DNA of 64,000 bases from Psoroptes ovis (taxonomy: Eukaryota; Arthropoda; Arachnida; Sarcoptiformes; Psoroptidae): contig PQWQ01000007.1 in the NCBI GenBank assembly GCA_002943765.1, positions 994,501 through 1,058,500 on the forward strand. The letters run 5' to 3'. Shown in pieces: positions 25,497-38,656 of the stretch. The position numbers were made by a program, and so were the translations under genes. Below the pieces are notes generated by a model, which was not told the DNA's origin, ran no database searches, and saw only the letters and a program-made list of their open reading frames with translations. How positions within the stretch are numbered: the stretch's first letter is position 1; each line of letters starts with the position of its first letter.

Positions 25497-28400
25497 ATGA
25501 AGATGATGATGAATAATAATGATTACAATGCTACAAATGAATATAAAAATATTGGTCAACAATTTCATTCGGCAAGTTTCGCTGGACCAACAACAACAAC
25601 AACAGCCATGAATGATTCAATTGAGAAAGGTATTTTTTTCATTGAATGATATTTTTAATTGTTTGTTAATTTTTTAATTGTAATTGTTTCATTTTTTTTT
25701 TTTTTTTTGTTTTGTTTGTGAAATTCGATCAAAATAAAATTTGAAAAATGAAAATTCTCATGGTATCATCATGCACACACTCGCACACACAGTTATATTA
25801 GGTGAAGCTATGACCTTGTCAACATTCATATTGAAAAATAATCAACGTCTTACAAAAGCAAATTATGCACAATTATCACGTATGACATCAATGATCATTG
25901 AATATGAAATTGAATGTAATAATACAAATGATGATGATAATAACAATAACAATAATAATAATGAACAACAATGGCTTCAAATGGTTGATCCATTATTGAA
26001 AAATTTAATATTATTACGTTGTCGTTTGATTAAACAAATACAGCTGCAACAGCAGCAGCATCAACAACAATCGAATAATATCGATACATTAGATGTCAGT
26101 TATTTTAAACCATTTTGTGATGTTATCATCAATAAAGATGTTAGTGGACCAGTCACTGGTTTAGCACTGCAATCAATTCAAAAATTTCTAAATTATGGTT
26201 TCGTCAAAGATAATGAAATTGTTCATTTGATTAGTGAATCAGTGACGAAAGCACGTTTCGTCGGTACTGATTCGAATAGTGATGAAGCTGTTTTGATGAC
26301 AATATTATCTGTACTTGAAAGTTTAATCGTTATGCCATTCTATTCGTTAACGAATGGAATTATTTGTGAAATAATGCAAAGCTGTTTTCGTATTGCATTC
26401 GAAATGCGTCTAAGTGAATTATTGCGTAAATGTGCCGTCAAATCATTGACAGAAATGGTACGTGCTCTATTTGCTCGTATTTCATTTCTTCAAGAAAAAA
26501 TTAATCATAAAAATGTTAATGATTATAATAACAATAATGATAATAATAATAATAATAATAATGCAACGAATGTCATTAATAATGACAAGAATAATAGAAA
26601 CGCTAGCGATAGCAATTATGATTATTATTATCATGACAAAAATAATGCATCATTCCATAAATTGAATCGAATGGGCAAACGATTCTTATCGACCACCACC
26701 AATGGTGGTGGTCGAGCCAATGCTGTAAAACATGATCAAAATATTGTGAAAAAATCAAAAACAACATTGACAACGAGTGGAGATTTGACAAGTCCAGGTT
26801 TGTTTTGTTTTTTTGTTTTTTGTTTTATTTGAAATTTATTTAACATGAATGATGTAAATTTGCATAATCTTGAATGCTATTTTTATATTTTGTTTCTTAA
26901 AAACAATAAAAAAAAACAGATTCATATATAGAACAATCGTATGGATTAGCGTGTATACACGAATTATTATCATATTTAACATCGTTGATAAATCCATTGC
27001 CTGATGGACAAAATACTGAATATATGATAAATGTTGGTTTACAATTGTTAACAATAATATTTGAGATTAGTGTCGATGATATTGGTTCAAATTATTGTCT
27101 GTTGTCTGTTGTCAAAACTGATCTTTGTTGGAATATAATGCAATTAATAAATAATGAAAAAAATCTAAATACATTCACAAGTGTATTACGTTTAGCATTT
27201 TTAATATTCAAAGATTTACGTATGCATCTTAAATATCAATTTGAAACATTTTTGCTACGTCTTATGGACATAATTTCAACATTCAATTTGCCATTAGAAT
27301 TTCGTGATATTTGTATGGAATATTTGTTACAATTTTTTCATCATATACCATATCTACCACATGAATTATTTTTCAATTATGATTGTGATCCATATGCTAT
27401 GAATATAATGGAAGATTTATTACAATTATTGTCGAAAAATTGTTTTTCATCTACAACCAACAATAGTTTGAATCAAAATGTTCCTGCTTCGACAACATCA
27501 TTATCATTATCATTTACTTTAAATTTCAATGCATTACAAATATTATCATTCAAAATGCTTTTGTCAAATTTAAGAAGTTTACAAATGGCTGAATTATCGA
27601 ATGACAAAAACATTTATTTGATAGCAAATCCGGCCACCATGATAGTCAATATATCGAATATCCGTGATTTGACAGCAACAGCACCATCAGCAGCAGCGCC
27701 AGCTAATGAATCAGTACCTGTTGCTCATCATTCGATTGAAACTAATGAAAATAAAGATAATGATGAAGATGATAATAATAATAATAATGAAACGAAGAAA
27801 GATGATATTGATAATTTTGAAATTTGTGGTGAAGCCGATGATAATCATGATGATGATAATAATGTCGATTTAAGTATTAAATCAACAATAGAAGAATTTA
27901 ATAATGTTATCATCGATATGAATCAACAATTAGATTATGATTGTGATATATCTGCAACCATTGTAACCACCGATACTAGTCCTTCGAATAATATCAATAT
28001 AATAGGTGGTGATAATGATGATACGATTGATAATAATAATAATAATGATAATTTTCAATCAAATGAAAAATTGATTGAAAAACAAATAGAATTCAATAAT
28101 AATGATGATGATGATGATGTTATAGAGCAATCAGAACAAAAAACAACAACAATCAATAAATATTTTGTCACATATTTATTTCCGGAAAAATTTGATATCA
28201 TAAAAAATGAACAAATTGATGCACTGAAAAAGCGAAAATCATTATTATGGATTGCGACAGATAAATTCAATCAAAAACCATCGAAAGGTGTTGAATTTTT
28301 GTATGAAAATAAATTGATACAAAATGATGATGATCTTGTATTGTTTTTGCGTAATAATTCACGTTTAGACAAAAAACCATTGGGTGAATATTTGTCAAAT

Positions 28401-31400
28401 AAAAAAAATATGACAGTTTTATCGAAATTTGTGCAAAGTTTCTCGTTCAAAGATATTCGTATTGATGAAGCATTACGTTTATATTTGGAATCATTCCGGT
28501 TGCCCGGTGAAGCTCCGCTTATATCACTAGTCCTTGAACAATTTGCCCATCATTGGCATGTAAGTTATTGTTTTAAATCCGTCCATTTCTCCTATTGATT
28601 TTTTTTTCTGATCAAAATTTAGGAATCAAATGGCTGCCCATTCGAAAATGAAGATGCAGCATTTAGTCTTGCATATGCAATCATAATGTTGAATGTTGAT
28701 CAACATAATTCAAATGTAAAACGTCAAACTAATCCGATGACATGTGATGAATTTATATCGAATCTAAGACAAGTGAATGGTGGAAAAGATTTTGATCGAA
28801 ACATGTTGACAGAAATTTATCATGTAATCAAAAACAATGAAATCATTATGCCAGCCGAACAGCAAGGTGTGGTACGTGAAAAATATTTATGGAAATGTTT
28901 GTTAAAAAATTCCGAAACATTGAGCGGTGTATACTGGTTTCATTTAGATTCAAACAATGTGAATGCAAATCATTTCAAAAATGTTAAAAATGATTACAAA
29001 ATGAAACTATCAATATTGAATCGATCAATATTTGAAATATCATGTTCGCCATCGATATCAACATTGACATTAGTTTTTGATAAATTGAATCCAAATCGTC
29101 AACCAAATCTATCGAAATTGGTATTGAATCAAGGTTTTGGTTGCTGTTCGTTGTTATGTGCAAATTATGGACAATTAGATAATTTAGTTGAAAACCTGTC
29201 TAAATTTGTGATAGCATCATCACCACGTATAACGACCAAAAGTGAATTGGTTGCATATTGTTTATTCAATATTTGTAAAGAATATGCCAATGAAATGCGA
29301 TCATCATGGAAAAATATCATTGAATTGATATTATTTTGGTATGATAATAAATTATTGGACGATGGTCTTGAGGTCGATGATTTTGCATTGGAATCGAAGA
29401 AAATTTATTTTTCTCGAAAAACACCATTAAAAAATCAATTGAAACAACAAAATGAACAAAATCAATCGACATTTTTTCTATCAAGTTTTTATTCATATTT
29501 TGCCGCTAGTAATTCGCCATTAGATCAAGATCCGGCTGATAATAATGATTGCAGTGCAAACATTGATGCTAATGATGATTCGAATAAAAATCTGGACACA
29601 AATGACACTGATAAATCGGCAAGCCATAATCAACAAGCACCGCAAGAATGTAATGATTATTGTCGTACATTACGATTGATTATTGATGAATCGAAATTTC
29701 TCCACATTGATTCATTGATTGAATTAATAAAGGCGCTGATACAGGTAGAATTTGGTGATACATTTGATGATGATATTGAAGTATTTAAGCTAGAAATGTT
29801 ATTGAAAATAATATTTATGAATCGTGATCGTTTATCAATATTTTGGGATTATATTTATCGTTATTTGATAAAATTAATGAAATATTGCTCGCAAAGTGAA
29901 TATTTGACCGAACGTATTATATCATGTATATTTCGATTGGCTATACGTTTCACATCTCGTCCAGATCCAACAAATGATCAAATATTTTCACTTATATATC
30001 AAATACTGATGTATTTTGATCCATATCAAATACAGAAAAAACAAACAGCGCTGACATTGCATTCATTTATATCACATTGTAATTGTTTCCTGACTAAAAA
30101 TGAACAATGGTCCTTGATATTCAATTTAATATTGGCTATTTCAATCGGTTATTATCCAGCGAATAAAAAGCTTCAACAACCATCCATGGATGATCATAAT
30201 CTACATAATCAAGCATCAATATCACCGATGGATGAAAGTAATAAAATGCAAAGTGCAATATATCAGCAGCAGCAACTTGAATCAAGATCTTTACAGCCAT
30301 TGACATCAAATGATTTGAATCGACTATCGACAACCTATTTGAATGTAAAGAAAAATTTATCTGATAATATTTTCACAATTAGTGCATATCAATATCGTAT
30401 TATGGATGCTGAAGCTTATGAAAAATGTATGGACATAATGGTGTTGATTATACGTGAATATTTGCCAAATAATGCAAAATTAATGTGTAAAAATGATTCG
30501 CTTAACATTTATGAAATATCACAGATGGCAGTCGGTGTTTTGTGTAGATTTGTTGAAGCATCGATTAAAATACAATATGCTGCATCAAGATCATCGAATG
30601 TTCGGCTTAATAAGAGTTCAAAAATATCAAATAAATCACGTTTATCTCGGTTAACAAATGCATTACTATCATCAAGTGAATCAGATAGTGATGATGAATA
30701 TCAACAACATCAACAGCAACAACATTATCAACAACAAAATGATCAGCAACAAACAAATAGATTGGAAATATCATCAGTAACTGAAAATGTTGCATTGAAA
30801 TTATTAGATTTGATGCATTATTTTCATTTATATGCTCCGACAATTGTTGGTGAACAAATCAGTTCGGACATTTTATGGAATACAATTTGGTGTCCATTGT
30901 TACAAGCATTGGCATTTTTTTGCTGTGATTGTCGTCGGCCAATACGAACATGTGCATTTACATTTTTACAACGTACATTGCTGCTACATGATCTGCAAGT
31001 GTTGAATGCATATCAATGGGAATCATGTTTCAATAAAGTATTATTTCCATTACTATCAAAATTATTGGAACCAATCAATATGTGTGATCCGATTGGGATG
31101 GATGAAACTCGTATGCGTACAACAAATTTATTGTGCAAGGTTTTCCTACAACATTTAAATCCATTATTATCGTTGAATACATTCACCGCATTATGGTTGA
31201 CCATATTGGATTTTATGGAAAAATATATCAAAGCAAATATGCAAACTGAATTAGTGGTGAGTGTTTAGATTTTTTTCATTTATTTATCACCTTTGATTGA
31301 TCAATAAAATAAATCATTTTTACATTCGAAAAAAAAAAAAAACAGAAAGAAGCAATACCAGAATCGCTGAAAAACATATTGTTAGTAATGAAAACGGCCG

Positions 31401-31999
31401 GTTGTTTCAATGAAACATTAGCATCAATAACATGGGATCGTATTAATAAATTTTTGCCCAATTTACATCGTGACATGATTGAACCAGAGGTCAAACAACA
31501 ACCAACACCACAACAGCAGCAGCAGCAGCCACCAGTGCCGCAGCATCAATCGCCACAACAAACATTGCCGACTAATCAACCAATACAATCACATGAACAG
31601 CAACCAAAATCGAATGATGCGCAATCATATCATCACCATCATCATCATCAGCAATTTCAACAACAGCAACAACAACAACCGCAACAAACTCAAATTCCAG
31701 CTCCATCATTACCACCACAGCCGATTCATCAATTTAATCAGCCACGATTTCAGCAAAAAACACAATTCCAAGCGATCCATAATCAACAACAGCCACAACC
31801 GCAAATTCCAAGTCAATCACTTCATCATCAATACCCTAATCATCAATATCAGTATGATCACCAACAACCGCAACAATTCCAGCATCAATTATCACCGCAT
31901 CATCATCAACAATTATCGTATCAAACGCAATCATCAGAACAGCAATCACAGCAGCTGCCGCAGCAACAACCGATTGCCAAAAACATTCTTTTACTTTGA
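25497..31999 (+). CDS. GBF1: GBF1/garz-type Golgi ARF guanine-nucleotide exchange factor (5 exons)
   Basis: Large Sec7-domain exchange factor that loads GTP on ARF1 at the cis-Golgi to recruit COPI. Exons are 25497-25629, 25793-26797, 26920-28559, 28623-31256 and 31346-31999, with GT-AG introns and consistent phases, giving about 2021 residues against roughly 1860 in mammals. The N-terminal DCB region has 'ARFVGTDSNSDEAVLM' and 'EIMQSCFRIAFEMRLSELLR', and the HUS box reads 'NYDCDP'. The Sec7 domain spans exons 3-4; the glutamic finger 'FRLPGEAPLI' puts the catalytic Glu near 910, and 'AYAIIMLNVDQHN' keeps the Met tied to brefeldin sensitivity in human GBF1. HDS-type helical regions follow, with the 'EAIPESLKNILLVM' block in exon 5. 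The extra length comes from Asn/Asp-rich inserts in the DCB region and before Sec7, and from a Gln/His/Pro-rich tail of about 160 residues. The Met at 25497 is inferred from phase: exon 1 joins exon 2 as 'SIEKVILGEAMTL'. Confidence 0.93.
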
Positions 32000-32223
32000 A
32001 TTGAAAGATTATAGATTTTGAAGCTGAATTTAATTCCATTTTATTTAATCTGTTTCAAATCAAATTCGAATTCCAAATTCCGAATTGAATTTTGAATTCA
32101 AAATTAATTCATTTCATGTTTTTTTCCTATTATTTTCTATGATAATTTATTATTAATTTTTCGTTGTTTTTTGTTATTTTTTCAAACAAAAAAAAAAAAC
32201 ATTTAATTTCAATTCAATAAGTA

Positions 32224-32304
32224 TTAGATTGTCCAAAAAGTTCATTCGGCTTAATCAATCAAGTTTGCACATGAAAATCGGCCAAAACTTTATGGACAAC
32301 CTAA
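32224..32304 (-). mobile_element. mariner-like MITE hairpin, asymmetric class (reverse)
   Basis: The ends TTAGATTGTCCAAAAAG and CTTTATGGACAACCTAA are flanked by TA. The centre is reversed. It lies about 220 bases downstream of the GBF1 stop codon, so it could be inside the 3' untranslated region. Confidence 0.88.
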
Positions 32305-32574
32305 TATATTGAACCACCAAAATACCAAAATTCGCATGTATGAATGAATGAATTTAGGAAAAATGAATTTGAAAAAAAAAATATGGAGAAACAACAAAAA
32401 AATGATAAATGATTTAAATGAATGGAATAAATGATTTAAATGAAAATAAATGAATGAATGAATTTCAATTATTTTTTTCCAAACTTTTCATTTATTTGGC
32501 AATTTATTTTCGGAAAAAATTTGAAATTATTCTGTTGAAATTGGAATTTTTTTTTATTTTTTGAAAACAAAATA

Positions 32575-32655
32575 TTAGATTGTCCGAAAAGTTTTGGCCG
32601 ATTTTCATGTGGCACCAATATTGATTAAGCGGAATGAACTTTTCGGACAACCTAA
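32575..32655 (+). mobile_element. mariner-like MITE hairpin, asymmetric class
   Basis: The ends are TTAGATTGTCCGAAAAG and CTTTTCGGACAACCTAA with a left-hand TA. It is forward, in opposite orientation to the copy 270 bases to its left. Confidence 0.9.
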
Positions 32656-33263
32656 CGAAAAAAATACAAAAATTTTAAAATTTGGAACAATCCATTCATT
32701 ATGATCATCATCATTAATATTATTATTATTATTATTATTATTAGACATAAGAATTTTGAAAAATAAAAAAAATGAAAAAATAGAAAGAATTATGATGAAT
32801 AATAACATGAAACATGAAATTAATTGGGAAAAAAAACATGAAAAAAAAATTTGTATAATTCTGTTGAATTATTAATTCTATGGAATTGAATTAATTTAAT
32901 TCAATTTCCAAAATTCAAAATTTGAAAATAATTCAAGAATTTAAATTGATGTATTTCATTTTTTCCAAGTACAAACCATCGTCAGTCAAACAAACATTGA
33001 TAATAACAGTGATGGAACTTTAAGAATTTAAATAATTCAATTTTTAATTCAATTTATTATTATCATCATTATTTTCATTTATCAGAAAAATAAATAAAAT
33101 TTTTTAAAAATCTATAATCTTTGTATACATTGCTTTGTATACAAGCATAAATTCTATGCTTGATCATTCATTCATTAGTACACATGTTCATCTCTGATCA
33201 GTTTGGTGTGTGTTTGTGTTGCAAATGCTTTTCGGCATTTGTTCATTCAAATTCATTCTATTA

Positions 33264-33344
33264 TTAGGTTGTCCGAAAAGTTCATTTGGATTAATCAATA
33301 GAGTTGCTTGTGAAAATCGTCAAGAACTTTACGGACAACCTAAT
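33264..33344 (-). mobile_element. mariner-like MITE hairpin, asymmetric class (reverse)
   Basis: The ends TTAGGTTGTCCGAAAAG and CTTTACGGACAACCTAA are flanked by TA on both sides. The centre is reversed (TTAATCAATAGAGTTGC). Confidence 0.9.
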
Positions 33345-34240
33345 ATATTGAAGCATTGAACACATGTATATTTGTATTTATGTGCATCCAATCTATTCAT
33401 CCATCCAGTTAAATATATGCAAATCAATAGCTTATGATGATTTGAAATTATCGTTATTGTTGTTGTTGTTGTTCAATAGTTTGGTGATAGCAAATAATGA
33501 ATTTTGAATTTTGAAAATTTTGAATAAGATAAATGAGTTATTGTTTGTTTCTGTGTGTGTTTGATGCGAATGATGTAAATGAAAATGATGATTTTCTCAT
33601 TGTGTTATCTTTGTTCATTTACTTTGGTACATTGCTCTGACACACAAGTACGAGAAATCAAAAATGCATCAATTGCATCAAAATGAATGGATAAAGCGCT
33701 AATATTCATATTCATATCGATGCATTCATATCGACTATGCATCAACATCTACCAAATATACATGATTTACCAAAAGATCAAAGAATTGGAAAGAATCTGA
33801 GAGAATTCAAATTCATTCATTGAATTTTCAATTCGTTCATTGAATTGAATAGGGGGAAATTTAAGAGCTCTTTGAGCTGAAATTCTTGCAAGAATTTTGA
33901 TTTTTCATTTATTTATTTATACGTTTATTTATTTATCCAAAACAGCAAAATTTCATTTGATTATTATTAATTAGTTTTATTTTCAATGAATTTTATTTTA
34001 TTTACATTCAAATTCATTGAATTTCATTGAATTTTATTGGTTGTTTTGTTCAAAATTGTAGAAATTTGAAAAAAAAATTTTACAATTTTTCTTTCCCTGA
34101 ATCATATTTGCAATTTGAAAAATGAGAAAATAAATAAAAAGGAATAAAAATAAAATAAATGAATGAATAAATGAATGAATAAAATTCTTCCATAAAATAA
34201 GTGAATTGAATGAATAAAGAATGAATATTTTCATTCTTTA

Positions 34241-34320
34241 TTGGGTTGTCCCATAAGTTCTTGCCGTTTTTAAAATTTTTTTTTTCATTCAAAAAACGGC
34301 AAGAACTTATGGGACAACTT
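34241..34320. mobile_element. mariner-like MITE hairpin, palindromic CATAAG class
   Basis: The arms GGTTGTCCCATAAGTTCTTG and CAAGAACTTATGGGACAAC match exactly. The inner CCGTTTTT/AAAAACGG extends the stem to about 28 bp per side. The outer right CCTAA is lost. Confidence 0.88.
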
Positions 34321-34430
34321 TTATTTTATTTTTGTTTGTTTGAAGTATTTATACAAGAATTACAAGAATTTTTGAAAATGAAAATAAATAAATAAATTTG
34401 AAATTTGAAAATTTGAATTGAAATGAAATA

Positions 34431-34515
34431 TTAGGTTGTCCCATAAGTTTTTGCCATTTTTCGATTTAACAATATTTGAAAAAAAAAACGGCAACAACTT
34501 ATGGGACAATCCAAT
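34431..34515. mobile_element. mariner-like MITE hairpin, palindromic CATAAG class
   Basis: The ends are TTAGGTTGTCCCATAAG and CTTATGGGACAATCCAA. It lies 110 bases from the 34241-34320 copy, which has the same arms but a different loop. Confidence 0.88.
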
Positions 34516-34838
34516 TGAATGAATGAATGGAAAAATAAAAATAAAAATAAAAGGAATGAAATGAAAATTTTAAAAAATTTTAAATTTAAAATTTTAGAAA
34601 TTTTAAATTTTGGAATTTGTAAAATTTAAATTTAAATTTTTGAATTTTTCAAAATTTAAATTTTTCTTATTTATTTTTTTGAAAAATAAAAATTCAAAGA
34701 ATTTGAAATTCTTTGAAAAAAGAAATTTGAATTTTCCTTTTTCTTTCGAAAGAAATTCTCTCTTTTTCTAAGAAATTCAAATTCATTGAGAATTTAAAAA
34801 TTTAAAAATTCAGGACAAAAAAAATGGGAGTCAAATAA

Positions 34839-34916
34839 TGAGTTGTCCGAAAAGTTTTCGCTGATTTTCCGTGGCTGTTTCCAATGAATAAATGCGCAAA
34901 AATTTTTCGGACAATC
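34839..34916. mobile_element. degenerate mariner-like MITE hairpin
   Basis: The arms GAGTTGTCCGAAAAGTTTT and AATTTTTCGGACAATC are preserved, but the termini and centre have diverged (CGTGGCTGTTTCCAATG). Confidence 0.65.
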
Positions 34917-36014
34917 AAAACAAAAATTCATTCATTTATATTTCACGATTCAATTCAATTTGTTTTTATAATTATTATGATTATTATTATTATTATTATT
35001 GTACAAAAAAAAAATTGATTCCAAGAACCAATTTGTTTTTGAATTTTTTGCTTCATTATTATCATTATTATTATTATTGATTTTATTCATTTTGAATTTG
35101 AATTTTTTTCGAAAAACAAAACGAAAATAAAATTTTCAAAAATTCATTGATATGATAATTGAAAGTAATTATCATAAAAATTTTTTCATTCATTTAACAA
35201 CGACGACGAATGACAACTAATGGTGAATAATGATGATAATAATAATGGTAAAATAACATGGTTTTTGAAAAATTCTTCAAGGGTTTCAACCCCTTTACAA
35301 AATTTTATTTTAAAGCAGGTATGAATTTTATCAGCCTGGGTTATGATTGAGCACATCGATGGCAATAAGCCAATTCTTAATCAATTCATTTCGATTGAAT
35401 CAAATTCATTGGATGTGAAATGAAATGCTTAAACTAGAAAATTCAAACAAATAATTACAATGTTTTAACATTTTTTTTTCGATGAGAAAAAAAGGAAGAA
35501 ATAATCTTAATTAATTAATTCAAAATTATCAAAATTAATAATAATCAAATAATCTTATGATATAAGGTATTATTCAATTATTCAAAATTCTTTGAGAATA
35601 AATTTTCAAATTACCGAGGGTTTAAAGCTTTAAAATGACCATAAATATGATGTTGAGGTAATAAAATTGAATATCTTAAAATTTTCTCAGCCTTAAAAAT
35701 TTGAAAGATATGAAATCTTGAATTATTGAAGACATTTGTAATCATAAAACAAGTTTTTCAATTTTTCAAAACAACATTTCGAAATCAACGAGAATCATGC
35801 TTTTTAATATTCAATTATCGATGAATTTTTTGTTGTTTTTTCAAATTTTTTTCACAGGTATTTACCGGTGAAAAAATATTTTCCATTTCGGCATGGAAAT
35901 AATCGACCAGACAATACAAACATATAGTGAAGAGGTTACCGGAAATTTTTATATTTTCTTCTTCATTCTTATATTTGATCATGTACTCATATGAGTATAT
36001 TTACTTTGAAAATA

Positions 36015-36095
36015 TTAGGTTGTCCAGAAAGTTTTTGCCGATTTTATCGTAGAAAATCATCAGAAAATCGGCAAGAACTTTTCGGACAACCTAAA
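36015..36095. mobile_element. mariner-like MITE hairpin, palindromic class
   Basis: The ends are TTAGGTTGTCCAGAAAG and CTTTTCGGACAACCTAA. The stem continues as GCCGATTTT...AAAATCGGC around 'ATCGTAGAAAATCATCAG'. TA is on the left. Confidence 0.9.
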
Positions 36096-37964
36096 ATATT
36101 TACAAACAACCATAAAAACTTCGAGTGAAAAAAAAACAAATTTTTATGAATAAATTTTGAGTAAAAATTGGTTGGAAAACATGATGAATTAACATTGACT
36201 CATTCATACATTTATTTCAATGTTTTTTTTATCGTCAAATGAACAAACAAAAAATAAAAATAAAAATAATCATTGAAATTCATTGATTATTCGTCTGGTC
36301 AAACAAACACACACACATACATTTGTATACGATAATCTTAATGATAATGACAATATTTCAATTCACTTCGAAATGGCCAGACACTTCTGAATATTTTTGT
36401 TATTTTCTTTGGTATTTTTCGAAATACAAATTTAACTGACCGAATGAATTTTGATTGACTGCTTCAAATGTCATTCATTCATTTGGAAAATGATTGACCT
36501 TAATTTTTTACCCTCTTTCTTTACGAATATTTTTTCAAAGGTTTCTACCTTTTAAAAAATAAACGAAGAGTTACTAGATATTACATTTTTTTCAGAATAT
36601 CAAATTATAATGATATTCAATCATTATTATTGATTACAAATTTTTGATAATTAATTTGAGTTTTTTGAAAAATCATTTTTCAAAGGTTTAAAGGTTTTCG
36701 CAGACCTTCAAAAACGTTTTTTTTTCGTTTGAAATTTTTAAATTTTTCAGACTTTGAGACTAAAATATTTTTTGAAAAGTATTTTTCTCAAAAATCCAAT
36801 GAAATGTAATTAATTTCTATTTAAAATCATTTGATTTTGCACTTGAAATGTATCCAATCCACGGAAAATCTGCGGAAAACTATCCAATATTGATGATTGA
36901 CGATGATAATCATTATGAAGATGAAGATAGTCGTCAATAGGGTCCAACAACCACATTCATCATCATTATTATTATCGTTAATCATCATTATTCAAAAATA
37001 AAAATTTCTCGGTTCAAATTCATATTAAATTATATCATTATTTGTTAAATTTTTTAAAGTATGCCAATCGATTATGATTATGATAACGGTTTGAATTGTC
37101 GATGAACCGAAATGAATATATTTCGGTGACCGAATCGTTGATTATTACAACGGGTAAATAATAAAAATATATATGTGGCCACCGATATAGTCGGCGATTT
37201 ATTGAATGACCCAGATTGCGTCTCGGTCTGTGTGTCTGAGTGTCTTTAAGCTTGTATAATCAATTTTTCTTAATCAATTTCTTTGAATTGCTTAATTAAT
37301 TTTCTTTGAAAATTTAAATTTAATTTTTTTTTTCTTTGAAAATTTCTGAAAATTCCCAAGACATCATCACATTTATTCATTATTTTATCATTATTATTAT
37401 TATGGTTATTACGGGTAAAAATTGTAATTATTTTTTCATTCATTCATTCATTTATTGATTGATTCAAATATTTTTAAAATTATTAACCGAAAAAAGTAAA
37501 TAAATAAATAAATAAATTATGATAACGATTGATTAAAATCTTCCAAGATGATTGAGAAATATTTTATTTTCAATATTTATTTATTTATTTGCCTATGAAT
37601 ATCTTTGCTGAAAAAGATGAACATAAATAAATAAAATTTTTCAATCATGTGATTTAATGGAATGGAAATTTGAAAATTTGAAATGGAAACATATAAATGA
37701 AGAAAATTCATATCATTTTTAATGATCAAATGTGTAGATGAAAAAAAAAATTTTTCAATTTAAATTTCCATGTGAAAAAATTTTTGGTTTGAAAAAAATC
37801 AAAAAAATTAAATTTCGAAAAAATCAAAAAAATTCAAATCGAATTTAAGTGTAACAAAATCAAAAAAAATAAATGAAAAACTTTTGAAACGGCTTTGATG
37901 GCTGTGTTTGAAATCCGGAACATGTAGCCAAAAATTTTCGAACAAATAATCATTTAAAATTATA

Positions 37965-38044
37965 TTAGGTTGTCCAATAAGTTCTTGCCGATTATATCAT
38001 AGGAAATCATAAGAAAATCAGCAAGAACTTATTGGACAACCTAA
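37965..38044. mobile_element. mariner-like MITE hairpin, palindromic AATAAG variant
   Basis: The ends TTAGGTTGTCCAATAAG and CTTATTGGACAACCTAA match each other perfectly and carry an AAT variant on both arms. TA is on both sides. The centre is 'ATATCATAGGAAATCATAAG'. Confidence 0.92.
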
Positions 38045-38576
38045 TAATAATTATCATTAGTTTTTTGTCGTCCAAAAAAAAAAAAAAAAAACTGAAATTC
38101 ACAGTCAATCATTATGATGATGGTGAATGACAAATATATATATTTTTTTTTCTGGAGAAAAAAAGAGGAAAATGCTTACGAAACGAAACGAAATGGTTAG
38201 AAATGGTAACATTATTAAATTTAAAAGATTAAATCAAACAACAACAAATTGCATTTGCAAGCAATGCAGAAATGCAAATATATTCAATTTTTTTTTTTTT
38301 TGCTTCATTTGATCTGATTTCTGTATTTTTCTGTTTTTTTTAATTGTAACAATTTGATCAGTTTTTTTTGATTCTTTGTATCAAAAAATTTATTATCAGT
38401 ATTATATAATCTGATGCTGTAGATGGACATTTTGTCAGTGTCTCCGCTCATATATATATTACATCTTTCTCTCATTAATCTGAATATTTCTGTTCAAAGA
38501 TTTATCATTTGAAAAAATGAAAAAAAATGAAAATTAATCAAAAAAAAAAAAAAATCACCAGAAATTATATTTCTAT

Positions 38577-38656
38577 CGGGTTGTCCAAAAAGTTCTGGCC
38601 AATTTTCATCTCCAACTCTATTCAATAAGCGAGATGAACTTTTCGGACAATCTAAT
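38577..38656 (+). mobile_element. mariner-like MITE hairpin, asymmetric class
   Basis: The ends are GGGTTGTCCAAAAAG and CTTTTCGGACAATCTAA. The forward asymmetric centre has diverged (CATCTCCAACTCTATTCAAT). Confidence 0.82.
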
